A stretch of DNA of 64,000 bases from Bryobacterales bacterium F-183 (GTDB lineage: Bacteria; Acidobacteriota; Terriglobia; Bryobacterales; Bryobacteraceae), in the NCBI GenBank assembly GCA_016865505.2, contig AP025252.1, positions 3,038,001-3,102,000 of the forward strand, read 5' to 3'. Below are positions 9,006-17,556 of the stretch, one piece after another. Under the pieces are notes generated by a model that ran no database searches, had not been told where the DNA came from, and worked only from the letters and a program-made list of their open reading frames with translations. Made by a program: the position numbers and the translations under genes. The stretch's first letter is position 1. Every line of letters begins with the position of its first letter.

Positions 9006-10260
9006 GCGACGGTGGACGTTGCATCTCCCGGCGCGACGCGAACTTCTCATTCCAGTTGATCTTCGCCGTCAACTGCATCACCACAAACAGCGTCAGAATC
9101 GATCCGATCGTCACCGCCAACCCTGTCACGCCCTTAAAGAAGAATGCGTAGGAAAACAGCACTAGATAGATCAACTGCGCACCCCCTGCCTCCACCGCCG
9201 CGAACCGGATTCCCACTACAGCCCGCAAATAGCTCACCACCAAAAACACCGAAACTGCCGCGCTAATCCAAAACGCCAGGTGAATCGAAATCAGGTCGCA
9301 CAAGTACGCCAGCAGCAGGTGGAACGCAAAGAAGGCAGCCGCCAAAAAGAAGTAGTTCATCGGATGCAGATCCACATCCCGCAAGGTCGTGATCACCAGC
9401 AGGATGAAGAAGAAAAAGAACAGCGACACCGGCGCAAAAAAGCTGATCGCCCCCACCAGCGGACCCGGTTGCAACTTCTCCGGCATCACCATCGCCACCT
9501 GGTACCCCGACACCAGCGTGTCGTACTTCCAACTGAGTTCCCATCCGTCGCCGGTCTCCCGCTTCGTCACAGGCGACAGCGTATTCTCGGCAAAATCAAT
9601 CTCCTTGAAGTTGGTCTTCATGTCCAACTGAAAATCCTTCGCCTGCGCGACCTCAGTTTGCCCAAAGTGATACCGCCATTGGTCCAGCCCTTGCGACTTG
9701 TACGCCGTTCGCAAACTCACCACCGCGCCCGGCGCAACCGTAGCCTTCGCCCGCGCCTTCCCCTCGCGATTCTGGATCTCCATCGCTCGCCCATCTAGCA
9801 TCAGCGCCAGGTCGCTATACATTGCCTGCGAACTCGGAAACGGCAACTCGAACACGATATCTTTCGCTACGCCCGTGTCGTTGCGGAACCGGTACACACC
9901 ATCGAACCCAACCGTGTAGGTGCTGTACCAGCGCAACCCCTTCTGCCGGTGCGCGAGGTTCAAATCCACCTGAATGCGCGACCCCTCCAGCGGCAACGGA
10001 TGCGCGATCTCCACCATCCGCGTCTTCTGCACGTTCTGATTGTTCTCGATGGTCGTAACAATCTGACTCTCCTCCGTGTACCAAAGTGCCTGCGGCGGAT
10101 GCTGCTCCTGGGCCGTTCCCCAGATCGTCGCTACCTTACCTCGCAAGCTGCCATCGGCGGTGTTGGTGCGATGATCGAGCGTGATACCCAGAAAGAACCA
10201 CGCCAGTGTCGTGCAAATGAAGATGAAGAAGATGGCGGCAAGCCGCGCGATGATGTTCAT
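8995..10260 (-). CDS. CreD-like inner membrane protein
   Basis: A 421-residue membrane protein. It begins MNIIARLAAIFFIFICTTLA (one membrane helix), has a roughly 250-residue extracytoplasmic beta-rich domain, and ends with about five helices containing DVDLHPMNYFFLAAAFFAFH and the terminal KINWNEKF. This order, with the L-x-P-M-N-Y and K-I-[DN]-W motifs, is that of cell-envelope integrity protein CreD, whose E. coli gene belongs to the CreBC regulon. No CreBC kinase/regulator genes are beside it. The ATG at 10260 was chosen because a hydrophobic start follows at once and AGGA lies upstream; the frame is open further upstream but without family resemblance. Confidence 0.83.
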   Translation of the reverse strand: MNIIARLAAIFFIFICTTLAWFFLGITLDHRTNTADGSLRGKVATIWGTAQEQHPPQALWYTEESQIVTTIENNQNVQKTRMVEIAHPLPLEGSRIQVDLNLAHRQKGLRWYSTYTVGFDGVYRFRNDTGVAKDIVFELPFPSSQAMYSDLALMLDGRAMEIQNREGKARAKATVAPGAVVSLRTAYKSQGLDQWRYHFGQTEVAQAKDFQLDMKTNFKEIDFAENTLSPVTKRETGDGWELSWKYDTLVSGYQVAMVMPEKLQPGPLVGAISFFAPVSLFFFFFILLVITTLRDVDLHPMNYFFLAAAFFAFHLLLAYLCDLISIHLAFWISAAVSVFLVVSYLRAVVGIRFAAVEAGGAQLIYLVLFSYAFFFKGVTGLAVTIGSILTLFVVMQLTAKINWNEKFASRREMQRPPSLIG

Positions 10261-10401
10261 GAAGTGCTTTGTCCTGTGAAGTAATGCTGCACTTCGCCAG
10301 CCGCAGATAAGTCCCCTGAAATCAACGACCTTCGTCCAAGAATTGCGGCCATCCCCACACATGTGTCTACTTTGTGACGCAAAGCGGACCCGCAAAGAAA
10401 A

Positions 10402-10424
10402 GGGGAGGCCACAAGAGCCTCCCC
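10402..10424 (-). terminator. Intrinsic terminator after the Asn-rich protein gene
   Basis: A perfect 8-bp stem (GGGGAGGC/GCCTCCCC) with a 7-base loop. Read on the minus strand it lies about 20 bp after the stop at 10443 and is followed by TTTTCTTT, as expected for a Rho-independent terminator of the minus-strand gene. The remainder of the 10261-10442 gap shows only the likely promoter region of the CreD-like gene. Confidence 0.8.
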
Positions 10425-10442
10425 CAATCAAAGACAGAGTCG

Positions 10443-11768
10443 TTACTGCTCGGTCGAGTACCCTTCGCCGATCAGCGTCATGCCGTTCGAACTTGAGGTA
10501 ATCTGCAGCACCGGCCGTGCCTGACCCGCGCCCGGAGCCTGGCCCGAAGCATTCACTTCGGCCACCGGACGGCGCAGCACGAACGAGAACGTCATCGCCT
10601 GGGTCGTCGTACCGTTGGCGGTGTTGTTATTCCCGTTGTTGTTGTTATTGCCGTTGCCATTTCCGTTCCCGTTTCCGTTGTTGTCGTTGTTCATCGGAGC
10701 CATGCCGGTCAGGGTCATGGTGCCGGTGCAATCCGCGTTCACGGTGTACGTACCCGAGTAGCGCAAGTAGCTAAGCGGCGAGTTCGGCAGCTGCGAGGCC
10801 GGCGTTACGCGACCCGGGCCGTCAAACGTGACGGTGGCAATGATGAAGTACGGAGTCTGCATCGACGCGTTGTTCTCGTTGTTGTCCCCGTCGCCGTTGG
10901 AGTTATCGCCGTTATTGTTGTTATTCCCGTTGTTGTTGTTGTTGCCGTTGTTATTGCCGTCGCCGTTTCCATTGCCGTTGTCGTTATCGTCGTCGCTGTC
11001 GCGGTGCGAACCGAAGCCCTGGATCACCAGGCCGTACGTACCCGAAAGGCTCGACGCACTGCAAGTACCCGGCAGCGTACGCGTCAGACGGACAATCGCG
11101 CTCGACTGATATCGGTCAGCCTGTTGCTGATCGTCATCGTCAGCGTCGTCATCGTCGTTACCATTGTTTCCGGAGTTACCGTTCTGATTGTTCATGTTCG
11201 GAGCATTCGGAAACCAACCCAGCACGATCTCTCCACCGTTACGAAGCACCACGCCGTGTAAAGTCGTCCCGGTAGAAGTGTTCAGCGGCTGCCCGGGAAT
11301 CAACACGTTCGGCCGGCCAAACGTATCCACAAGGGTCATCATGACGGTGCAATCGGAGTTCACCGTATAGGTGCCCACCTGCACGTTGGTCATGTTCATC
11401 GACGCGGCATCCGCCGTGATGATGCCGTTTTCCAGAGTGAGCGTGCCAGTACCCGTAAAGGCACCGGTATTCCCAATCCCCTTTAGCAAACGGCCCACCT
11501 CCGTATCGCTGTACGTCGGCTGTTGGGAGTTATTGTTGTTGTTATTGTTATTGTTGTTATTCCCAGTCCCGTTGCCGTTGCCATTCCCGTTATTGTTGTT
11601 GTTGTTGTTATTTTCGTCAGAAGCGGTAAGGCCGTTCCCAAGCGAAGAAAAAGAATAGCTGCCGCCCACAGAGGCACGACAGGTTTGGGCGTATGCCGGG
11701 GCCACACTCAAAAGCGCGGACGCCGTCCCGAATACGACGAGCTGAGAAAACGTTCTCATTGACATCAT
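10443..11768 (-). CDS. Secreted Asn/Gly-rich protein with duplicated beta-rich module
   Basis: A 441-residue protein whose function is not recognised. A signal peptide (SQLVVFGTASALLSVAPAYA) is followed by two copies of a cysteine-containing beta-rich module. Copy 1 begins CRASVGGSYSFSS and holds GTYTVNSDCTVMMTLV; copy 2 begins CSASSLSGTYGLV and holds GTYTVNADCTGTMTLTG. Between and inside the modules are long Asn or Asn-Gly tracts (about 11525-11620, 10870-11000 and 10615-10690). The tracts mix AAC and AAT codons. ATG at 11768 follows AGGAAAG; further ATGs at 11765 and 11759 are possible starts. A terminator follows. Probably a cell-surface or matrix protein. Confidence 0.8.
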   Translation of the reverse strand: MMSMRTFSQLVVFGTASALLSVAPAYAQTCRASVGGSYSFSSLGNGLTASDENNNNNNNNGNGNGNGTGNNNNNNNNNNNSQQPTYSDTEVGRLLKGIGNTGAFTGTGTLTLENGIITADAASMNMTNVQVGTYTVNSDCTVMMTLVDTFGRPNVLIPGQPLNTSTGTTLHGVVLRNGGEIVLGWFPNAPNMNNQNGNSGNNGNDDDDADDDDQQQADRYQSSAIVRLTRTLPGTCSASSLSGTYGLVIQGFGSHRDSDDDNDNGNGNGDGNNNGNNNNNGNNNNNGDNSNGDGDNNENNASMQTPYFIIATVTFDGPGRVTPASQLPNSPLSYLRYSGTYTVNADCTGTMTLTGMAPMNNDNNGNGNGNGNGNNNNNGNNNTANGTTTQAMTFSFVLRRPVAEVNASGQAPGAGQARPVLQITSSSNGMTLIGEGYSTEQ

Positions 11769-11915
11769 CAATCTCGACTTTCCTTTGGTAGAGGTTCGTT
11801 GGGGCGCTACAGAAGTACATCCTCGTGCGCCCACATGGACCTCACACGTGCAATTCACGTGCCCATTGGTCGATATGCTGTGTCAGTGAAGTGGCTGGAA
11901 CGATTGGTCTTATTA

Positions 11916-13154
11916 CTATCCAGCGCCCAGCATCCGGGTCGGATCCACCGCTACTGTAGGCTTCGCAAACGGCAGCATCCGCCGTGCAACCCGCCACCAC
12001 AACGGAAGACTCGGCCGCTGACTTTCGCTGGACGGCGCCTCGATCCCGCACAGCCGCCGGCTCAAGTCCGCAAACTGCCGCCCCAGTGGCGTATCCGAAT
12101 CCACAGGACGTCCATTCAACAACGCCCTCTGCAGTCCCGCATAGTCATTATCGAGAACAGCAAACAAATCGGTACGCAGAATCCCTTCCAGATCCTTGGG
12201 CGTCAATGCCGCCCGTCCATGATGCCGGTTCAGAATCACCTTCACCCGCGGCGCCAATCCGCGACCTCGCAACTGCTCCATCCGCCGCTTCGCCAGGTGT
12301 ACGGCATGTAGTTCCGGCGTCGTTACCAGAAAGATCGTGTCCGAATTTTCCAGCACCGCCTGCGCGCAATCCGTCAGCGACCCCTGCAGGTCCACACAAA
12401 CATAGTCATAGCTGCTACGCGCAAATCCCAGCACATGCTCGATGTCCCGCGGCGTAGGATTCTTCGACTCGCCCGACCCCGCACGCATCACATCCAGCGT
12501 CGCGTACCGCTTTACCACCTTCGCCCAGATCGTCTCATCCAACTGCGACCCGAACTCCGAGATATTGCTCAACCCCTGCTCAAACGGCAGCTTCAACATA
12601 AAGTCGATCGCCCCCGCCTCAAAGTCCATGTCCATCAAATTCACCTTGGACTTCTCGAGCATCGTCGACATCGCAAACGCCGTCTGCAGCGCCACCGTAG
12701 ACGCGCCAGACCCGATCTTGCTCGGCAAAAAGCTTACAATCTGGTGCTGTGCAATCGGCAACCGCTGGTGGATCTGCCATTCCGCCGTAGCCCGCTCCAG
12801 GCTCGAATAGATCATCGACGGCTGCAGCGGCGTCACCAGTACATCGCGCAGCTTGCAGCGTATCGCCATCAGCAGCGCGTCCTGGCCCACGTTACGCGCG
12901 ACACCAATCACCTGCGTCGAACGGCTCAACCGGTACAGGATCGTGCAAACGCGCTCGGCCGCCTCCACCTCGGTCACATCCAGGAACACGATGGACGGCA
13001 TGTACAGCCGCACCGTCGCCTCCAATTGCGCCTCATCCCGCAGCGAACCGACCACTCGGAGTTGAACGCGCGAACCCGCCTCTCCCGCCACCTTCTGCAA
13101 CTCTTCTGAAAGACCGGCGTCCGCACTCACGATCAACCCGCGTAAACAACTCAC
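11916..13154 (-). CDS. CpaE-like MinD/ParA-family ATPase
   Basis: A 412-residue protein with two parts. The N-terminal ~120 residues form a receiver-like fold (LIVSADAGLSEELQ, IVFLDVTEVE, DVLVTPLQPS). A MinD/ParA-type ATPase follows: the degenerate P-loop SKIGSGASTVALQ around residue 155 lacks the second lysine, then VNLMDMDFEAGAIDFML (switch/Walker A' partner) and YDYVCVDLQGSLTDCA. This REC-plus-deviant-ATPase layout is that of CpaE/TadZ, which positions Flp pilus machinery, but no tad genes are nearby. GTG at 13154 is chosen because GGAGG lies 9 bases upstream; an upstream GTG at 13193 is possible. The 243-bp gap upstream shows nothing else recognisable. Confidence 0.8.
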   Translation of the reverse strand: MSCLRGLIVSADAGLSEELQKVAGEAGSRVQLRVVGSLRDEAQLEATVRLYMPSIVFLDVTEVEAAERVCTILYRLSRSTQVIGVARNVGQDALLMAIRCKLRDVLVTPLQPSMIYSSLERATAEWQIHQRLPIAQHQIVSFLPSKIGSGASTVALQTAFAMSTMLEKSKVNLMDMDFEAGAIDFMLKLPFEQGLSNISEFGSQLDETIWAKVVKRYATLDVMRAGSGESKNPTPRDIEHVLGFARSSYDYVCVDLQGSLTDCAQAVLENSDTIFLVTTPELHAVHLAKRRMEQLRGRGLAPRVKVILNRHHGRAALTPKDLEGILRTDLFAVLDNDYAGLQRALLNGRPVDSDTPLGRQFADLSRRLCGIEAPSSESQRPSLPLWWRVARRMLPFAKPTVAVDPTRMLGAG

Positions 13155-13397
13155 CGAAACACCCCTCCGAAAACCGAGATTCTCTGGCGGCACACATCGC
13201 TGCCTGACCCATAGTGCCCCAGCGCCCGGTTCGCAAGGAATCGGGAATCGGTACCATTCGGCAAACGCATTCGGACTATCGCTGCAAAAGTGCCGTACCG
13301 GTACAGAGCAACACTTCGGTTGGCCCGTTCTGGACCTCTGCTTTTTAGGGGAAAAACGAAAGTTGCAACGCTACTCCGTACGGCATAGCCCGTACTC

Positions 13398-13763
13398 TTA
13401 CTCTGCGTCTATCAGACCTTCGCGGATCAGGTCGCGACGCAGGGCCCAACCCGCATTGCGCGGATAGCCGAAGTCCCAGAAAGGTGCGCGTTCATTGCTT
13501 TCCCAAACGCGTACCTCACGATGCGCCAGCATCTCATCCAGGCGTGAGTCCTCGGCCGCGACCTCATCGTCCAGCGAGAACAGTTGGATCAGACCCCGGA
13601 TGTCGAGATCGTTCCGGTAGTTATGCAGATTGTGTGGATATCCGGCTTCCACCTCGCCGACAAACTGCTTCCAGCGCTGGATCAGCCCGGCCTTCCCGCC
13701 ATTCACAATGTGCGGCGGGTACCCGTTGTCGTCGAGATAGCCAACGATCTCTTCATCGGTCAT
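13398..13763 (-). CDS. Conserved-looking hypothetical protein, 121 residues
   Basis: Not recognised. It is a soluble, acidic, tryptophan- and tyrosine-containing protein with no signal peptide or membrane segment. It begins MTDEEIVGYLDDNGYPPHIV and ends in a basic/acidic helix RRDLIREGLIDAE. It starts 7 bp after the end of the Gfo/Idh/MocA gene on the same strand, so it is probably the last gene of the operon that starts at 16334. The short spacing and coding-like base use support a real gene. No function can be given. Confidence 0.65.
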   Translation of the reverse strand: MTDEEIVGYLDDNGYPPHIVNGGKAGLIQRWKQFVGEVEAGYPHNLHNYRNDLDIRGLIQLFSLDDEVAAEDSRLDEMLAHREVRVWESNERAPFWDFGYPRNAGWALRRDLIREGLIDAE

Positions 13764-13770
13764 AGCAGAG

Positions 13771-14937
13771 CTACCGAAGCGCGACGGTGTTGGTCGAATA
13801 GTCGATCAACGCCTCGAGACCCTGGTTCAGCAGCGACAACCGTCCGGCTTCCACAACCAGTTCGTTGTACCGTGAGTTCCCCGGCGTCGCGACCACACCT
13901 GCACTCTCAATCTGCTGCAGGCGCGACATCCCCTCTTGCTCCACCGCCTGACACGCCGACACCAGCACATCAATCGACCGGAACCCATACCCCACTGGCG
14001 ACAGCCCATTGCCTGTACCCAGATCGATGTACTGGAAATAGTCCGGACTCGGCTCTTCATACCGGTCGTGATAGCAGTACTCAAGCCCGCGATACTGATC
14101 CGAATGCCGGATCATTGCACCCTCGCCCTTGCCCGAACAGTACAGGATAATGCCCTGCGCGTTCGATCCCGGTCCGTTCTCCGGGTACCCCAGCGCGTTC
14201 TGCACATTCAGGCACGCGCCATTCTCCCAGATCACCCGGGCATCGGCCCAGAGATAGCCCACATTGCCATTCGGAAACGTATCCTTCAGGCCGTACACGC
14301 TCACGCTCGCCGGCTTCAGCCCCGTGATGTAGTGCACAAGGTCCACATAGTGGCAGCCAATGTACGTGAATGCATCGGAGTTCTCGCACGTGAACCAGTT
14401 CTGAAAGTTCGAACTGCGGTAATTCCACTTCTCATGCAGCCACGCATTACCCAGCCGGAACTCGCCAAAAAGACCTTCGCGATACCGCTGGCGCGCCATA
14501 AAGCTGCGGTCGTCCAACCGCTTGTGATACTCCACCGCCACCAGCAGACCGCGTTCCTTCGCCGTCTTCTCGATCTCAATCGAGTCCGCCGCCGAAAGCA
14601 CCAGCGGCTTCACGCAGATCACGTGCTGGTCCGCCTGCAGGCAATCCATCACCGCGGCATGATGCAGTTGATCCGGCAGCGCGATGATGACAATGCTCCG
14701 CGCCGGCAACTCCGCGATCAGGTTCTTCCAATCGCCCGGGCGATCTTCAAATTTGTGACCAGGAAACGCCGCGGCAATCTTCGCATTCCCTCGCAGCGCA
14801 TCCAAAGTCGATTGATTGCGCGCGCAAATCCGAATCGATCCAATCCGTCCGCGCCGCTGCAGTTCATACAACGAGGGCAGAATCTGATCGTGCAGAATCA
14901 TTCCGGCGCCGATCACGCCGATCTCAGTCGCAGCCAT
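13771..14937 (-). CDS. Gfo/Idh/MocA-family oxidoreductase
   Basis: A 388-residue cytoplasmic NAD(P)-dependent oxidoreductase. The N-terminal Rossmann fold has IGVIGAGMILHDQI (G-x-G-x-x). The conserved lysine of the family falls in HVICVKPLVLSAADS, the equivalent of the EKP motif with a cysteine-valine variation. The second domain contains EYHKRLDDRSFMARQ and CHYVDLVHYITGLKP. There is no export signal, unlike the two other members in this window. Its ATG overlaps the stop of the upstream aminotransferase (TAATG), so the two are translationally coupled and probably act on the same sugar or amino-sugar intermediate; the substrate is unknown. Confidence 0.9.
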   Translation of the reverse strand: MAATEIGVIGAGMILHDQILPSLYELQRRGRIGSIRICARNQSTLDALRGNAKIAAAFPGHKFEDRPGDWKNLIAELPARSIVIIALPDQLHHAAVMDCLQADQHVICVKPLVLSAADSIEIEKTAKERGLLVAVEYHKRLDDRSFMARQRYREGLFGEFRLGNAWLHEKWNYRSSNFQNWFTCENSDAFTYIGCHYVDLVHYITGLKPASVSVYGLKDTFPNGNVGYLWADARVIWENGACLNVQNALGYPENGPGSNAQGIILYCSGKGEGAMIRHSDQYRGLEYCYHDRYEEPSPDYFQYIDLGTGNGLSPVGYGFRSIDVLVSACQAVEQEGMSRLQQIESAGVVATPGNSRYNELVVEAGRLSLLNQGLEALIDYSTNTVALR

Positions 14938-16334
14938 TAGGCCAGGACTTCCTGAGGCTGCGCGTGCGCGGCAGCGGCCGCTTCCACCATCGCTTCTTCA
15001 AGTACAGCCAATCCTTCGCGCAACGCCTCTTCGGTGATCACCAGCGGCGGGCAGATCTTCACCGCAGCTCCGCCAAAGCCCACCGGAGTGAACATCAGCA
15101 GACCCTTCTCGATCGACCGTCGCACGATCTCCCAAGCCATCTCAGAATCCGGATCCTTCGTACCCGGCTTCACGATGTTCACCGCCGCTACCAGGCCAAC
15201 GCCGTCCACCGCGCCGATGTAGTCAAACCGCGGCTTCAACGCCCGCAGACCCTCAATCAGGATCTTGCCCAGCCGCGCCGCGTTCTCCACCAGCTTCTCT
15301 TCGACAATCACATCGATCGATGCCATGGTCGCCGCACAGCAAACCGGGTTGCCCGTATGCGTCGAGCTCATGCTGCCCGGCGGATGCAGATCCATGATGT
15401 GCGCCGGTCCCGCCAACGCGGACAGCGGCAGCGATCCCGAAATGCCCTTGCCAAATCCAACCAGATCCGGCACCACGCCGTAATGCTCGAAGCCCCACAT
15501 TTTGCCCGTACGCCCGAATCCGGCCTGCACCTCATCGGCGACATACAGGATCTTGTGGCTCGTGCACCACTGCCGAAGCTTCTGTACAAAATCCACCGGA
15601 GCAAGCCCCGCGGTCGCACCCGGGAAGGTCTCCATCACCACACCAGCGATGTTCGACGCATCCACGCCGGCCTCGCTCAAACAGCGCATAAAGTGGTCGA
15701 ACGTCACATCCGGCGTGCGATACCCGTCAGGGAAGGGAACTTGAATAAAGCCCTTGTCCAGATTGACGATCCACTCCTTCAGCGCCGGCGTACCGCCAGC
15801 CTGTTGCGACCCCATAGTCCGCCCGTGGAAGGACTTCTCAAACGACACGATCAGGTGCTTCGCGCGTCCGCCGACCTTCACGCCATGCGTCCGGCACAGC
15901 TTGATCGCGCACTCAATCGTTTCCGATCCAGTGGTGAGCAAAAACACTTTCTTCAACGGATCGGGCAGCAATCCGGCCAGCTTTTCGACAAGCTCTGCAC
16001 GCCGCTCCTGCGGAAAGCAGTAGTTATGCAGAATGCCCGTGGTCGCCTGCTTGACGATCGCTTCCACAACCTTCGGATGGCTGTGCCCGGCGTTGGTCAC
16101 CACCACGCCGCTCGACCAGTCAATCCACTGGTTGCCGGACTTGTCGTAAACCTGAAAACCCTGGGCGCGATCCCACACCACCGGCGGTTGACCCGCCATG
16201 GCGCGAGGTTCGTACTTCGCCAGTTTCTGAATGATCTCCACCGATTCCGGAGGCGGGAACTCACCGGTAATTCTGCGGTATTTCGTCTCAACGGCGGGGA
16301 CTGTGCGGGATTCGAGGCTGAATTCTTTTGCCAT
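14937..16334 (-). CDS. Class III aminotransferase (4-aminobutyrate/acetylornithine type)
   Basis: A 465-residue PLP-dependent transaminase. It shows WIDWSSGVVVTNAGHSHP, LTTGSETIECAIKL (phosphate-binding region), YVADEVQAGFGRTGKMW (the Asp that holds the PLP ring nitrogen) and VGFGKGISGSLPLSA with the Schiff-base lysine. Length and motifs fit fold type I class III enzymes such as GABA transaminase. It heads an operon with the Gfo/Idh/MocA oxidoreductase and the 121-residue protein. The pairing of a transaminase with a sugar-type dehydrogenase suggests amino-sugar or amino-acid catabolism, but the substrate cannot be assigned. Confidence 0.92.
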   Translation of the reverse strand: MAKEFSLESRTVPAVETKYRRITGEFPPPESVEIIQKLAKYEPRAMAGQPPVVWDRAQGFQVYDKSGNQWIDWSSGVVVTNAGHSHPKVVEAIVKQATTGILHNYCFPQERRAELVEKLAGLLPDPLKKVFLLTTGSETIECAIKLCRTHGVKVGGRAKHLIVSFEKSFHGRTMGSQQAGGTPALKEWIVNLDKGFIQVPFPDGYRTPDVTFDHFMRCLSEAGVDASNIAGVVMETFPGATAGLAPVDFVQKLRQWCTSHKILYVADEVQAGFGRTGKMWGFEHYGVVPDLVGFGKGISGSLPLSALAGPAHIMDLHPPGSMSSTHTGNPVCCAATMASIDVIVEEKLVENAARLGKILIEGLRALKPRFDYIGAVDGVGLVAAVNIVKPGTKDPDSEMAWEIVRRSIEKGLLMFTPVGFGGAAVKICPPLVITEEALREGLAVLEEAMVEAAAAAHAQPQEVLA

Positions 16335-16363
16335 AACGGGGGGAACCTTTATTCTAAAACGGT

Positions 16364-16693
16364 ATGATCCTGCAAGATGTGGTGTCGCTGGCGGAGTTCC
16401 AGCCGGAAAAGATGGGCAAGGTGTCCCTGGTCGGCGGGCAGTACCTGTTCGCAGGCCTCAACTGCTTCGAACCAGGCCAGGAACATGCAGCCCACGTGCA
16501 CGACGGCCAGGACAAGCTCTACACCGTGCTCCAAGGCCAAGGCGAAGCGCGCGTTGGCGAACTGGTCCGTTCGGTCAAGCCGGGCGACATCGTCTTCGCC
16601 CCCTCTGGCGTCGTCCATTCGATGAAGAACGCCTCCGCGTCCGAACGCCTGGTGGTGATGACGGTCTTCGGCCCGCCTCCCCACAAAAAGTAG
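16364..16693 (+). CDS. Small cupin-domain protein
   Basis: A 109-residue single cupin. Motif 1 is HAAHVHDGQDKLYTVLQG, with the histidines and a later glutamate-like position for metal binding; motif 2 is PGDIVFAPSGVVHSMKN with the last ligand histidine. It is divergent from the aminotransferase, with only 29 bp between the starts, so both promoters must overlap there or lie within the genes. Cupins of this size bind a small molecule or act as isomerases or oxygenases; no specific role can be given. Confidence 0.88.
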   Translation: MILQDVVSLAEFQPEKMGKVSLVGGQYLFAGLNCFEPGQEHAAHVHDGQDKLYTVLQGQGEARVGELVRSVKPGDIVFAPSGVVHSMKNASASERLVVMTVFGPPPHKK

Positions 16694-16734
16694 CTACACT
16701 AAAGGAGTAGTTCGCCGACCCCTCTATTTTCCTG

Positions 16735-17556
16735 ATGTATTCTCTGCTCATCGCGCTGGTTCTGGTCCAGCAAGACCCCAAACCTGTCTCTACGAATCCT
16801 GAGATCCAGCGCTTGGAAGAGCTAGTCGCCGCAGGTGCCATCGCGCCCCTCCGCCTTGTAGAAGCGCGCCAGAACCTCGCGGATTCGGAAGACGCCGCGA
16901 TCCTCTCCCGCACCATGTACGCCCGCATCACGCCGGAAGAGTTCACCGCAGAGCAGGCCGCAGCGATGACAGCAGCCGCCAAGCGCCGTCTCGATCGCCA
17001 GCAGGAAAAGATCGACCGGATGCAAAAGCTCGTCGATTCCGGCGTCTCCGCCAAGTCGGACCTTGAGCCGCTCCAGGCAGAACTCGAAGCACGTCTCTCC
17101 GTCTTCCGCCTCGCCGAATCTCGCGCCGCGCTTCTCGCGGAACTTGCGGAAATGGCGCAAGCCGAACAGGCCGCCGCCGCCACCATCGTCATGACGCCTT
17201 CCACCGTGGACGGCACCGGACCCATGGTCGAACACTTCGCCGGCGTCGGCAAGTTCAATGATGCGGACCTCAAGCGCGTCGTCCTCGCGTTTGAAAAGGA
17301 GTTCGCCCGGCCGCTACCCGTCAGCGCCAAAGGCGAAACTGCTGTACATCGTTCGCTAGGCTTTGACCACCGCGGCCGCATCGACGTCGGCGTCAACCCC
17401 GACAGTGGCGAAGGCCAGTGGATCCGCAAGTTTCTGGCGTTGAACAAAATCCCCTACATCGCCTTCCGTCGCGCCATTCAAGGCCAGGCCACCGCGCCGC
17501 ACATCCACATCGGACCGCCCAGCCCTCGTCTCGCACCTACGACAACGACCGACTAA
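16735..17556 (+). CDS. Coiled-coil protein with C-terminal LAS-type zinc-peptidase-like domain
   Basis: A 273-residue protein. Residues 1-16 (MYSLLIALVLVQQDPK) form a short hydrophobic export or anchor segment. Residues about 20-150 are alanine/glutamate-rich helix with heptad character. The last ~100 residues contain GFDHRGRIDVGVNP and, further on, APHIHIGPPSP. The His...Asp...His-x-His order resembles the zinc ligands of LAS (M15/D-Ala-D-Ala) peptidases, with one residue less between the first His and Asp than the usual S-x-H-x-x-G-x-A-x-D. A cell-wall hydrolase role is an inference. The end overlaps the convergent kinase gene by 20 bp. Confidence 0.72.
   Translation: MYSLLIALVLVQQDPKPVSTNPEIQRLEELVAAGAIAPLRLVEARQNLADSEDAAILSRTMYARITPEEFTAEQAAAMTAAAKRRLDRQQEKIDRMQKLVDSGVSAKSDLEPLQAELEARLSVFRLAESRAALLAELAEMAQAEQAAAATIVMTPSTVDGTGPMVEHFAGVGKFNDADLKRVVLAFEKEFARPLPVSAKGETAVHRSLGFDHRGRIDVGVNPDSGEGQWIRKFLALNKIPYIAFRRAIQGQATAPHIHIGPPSPRLAPTTTTD

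Noticed and set aside
10615-11620. Asn-coding tracts as a CRISPR array or simple microsatellite
   Set aside because: No regular spacer-repeat period, codons AAC/AAT mix irregularly, and the reading frame continues across all tracts.
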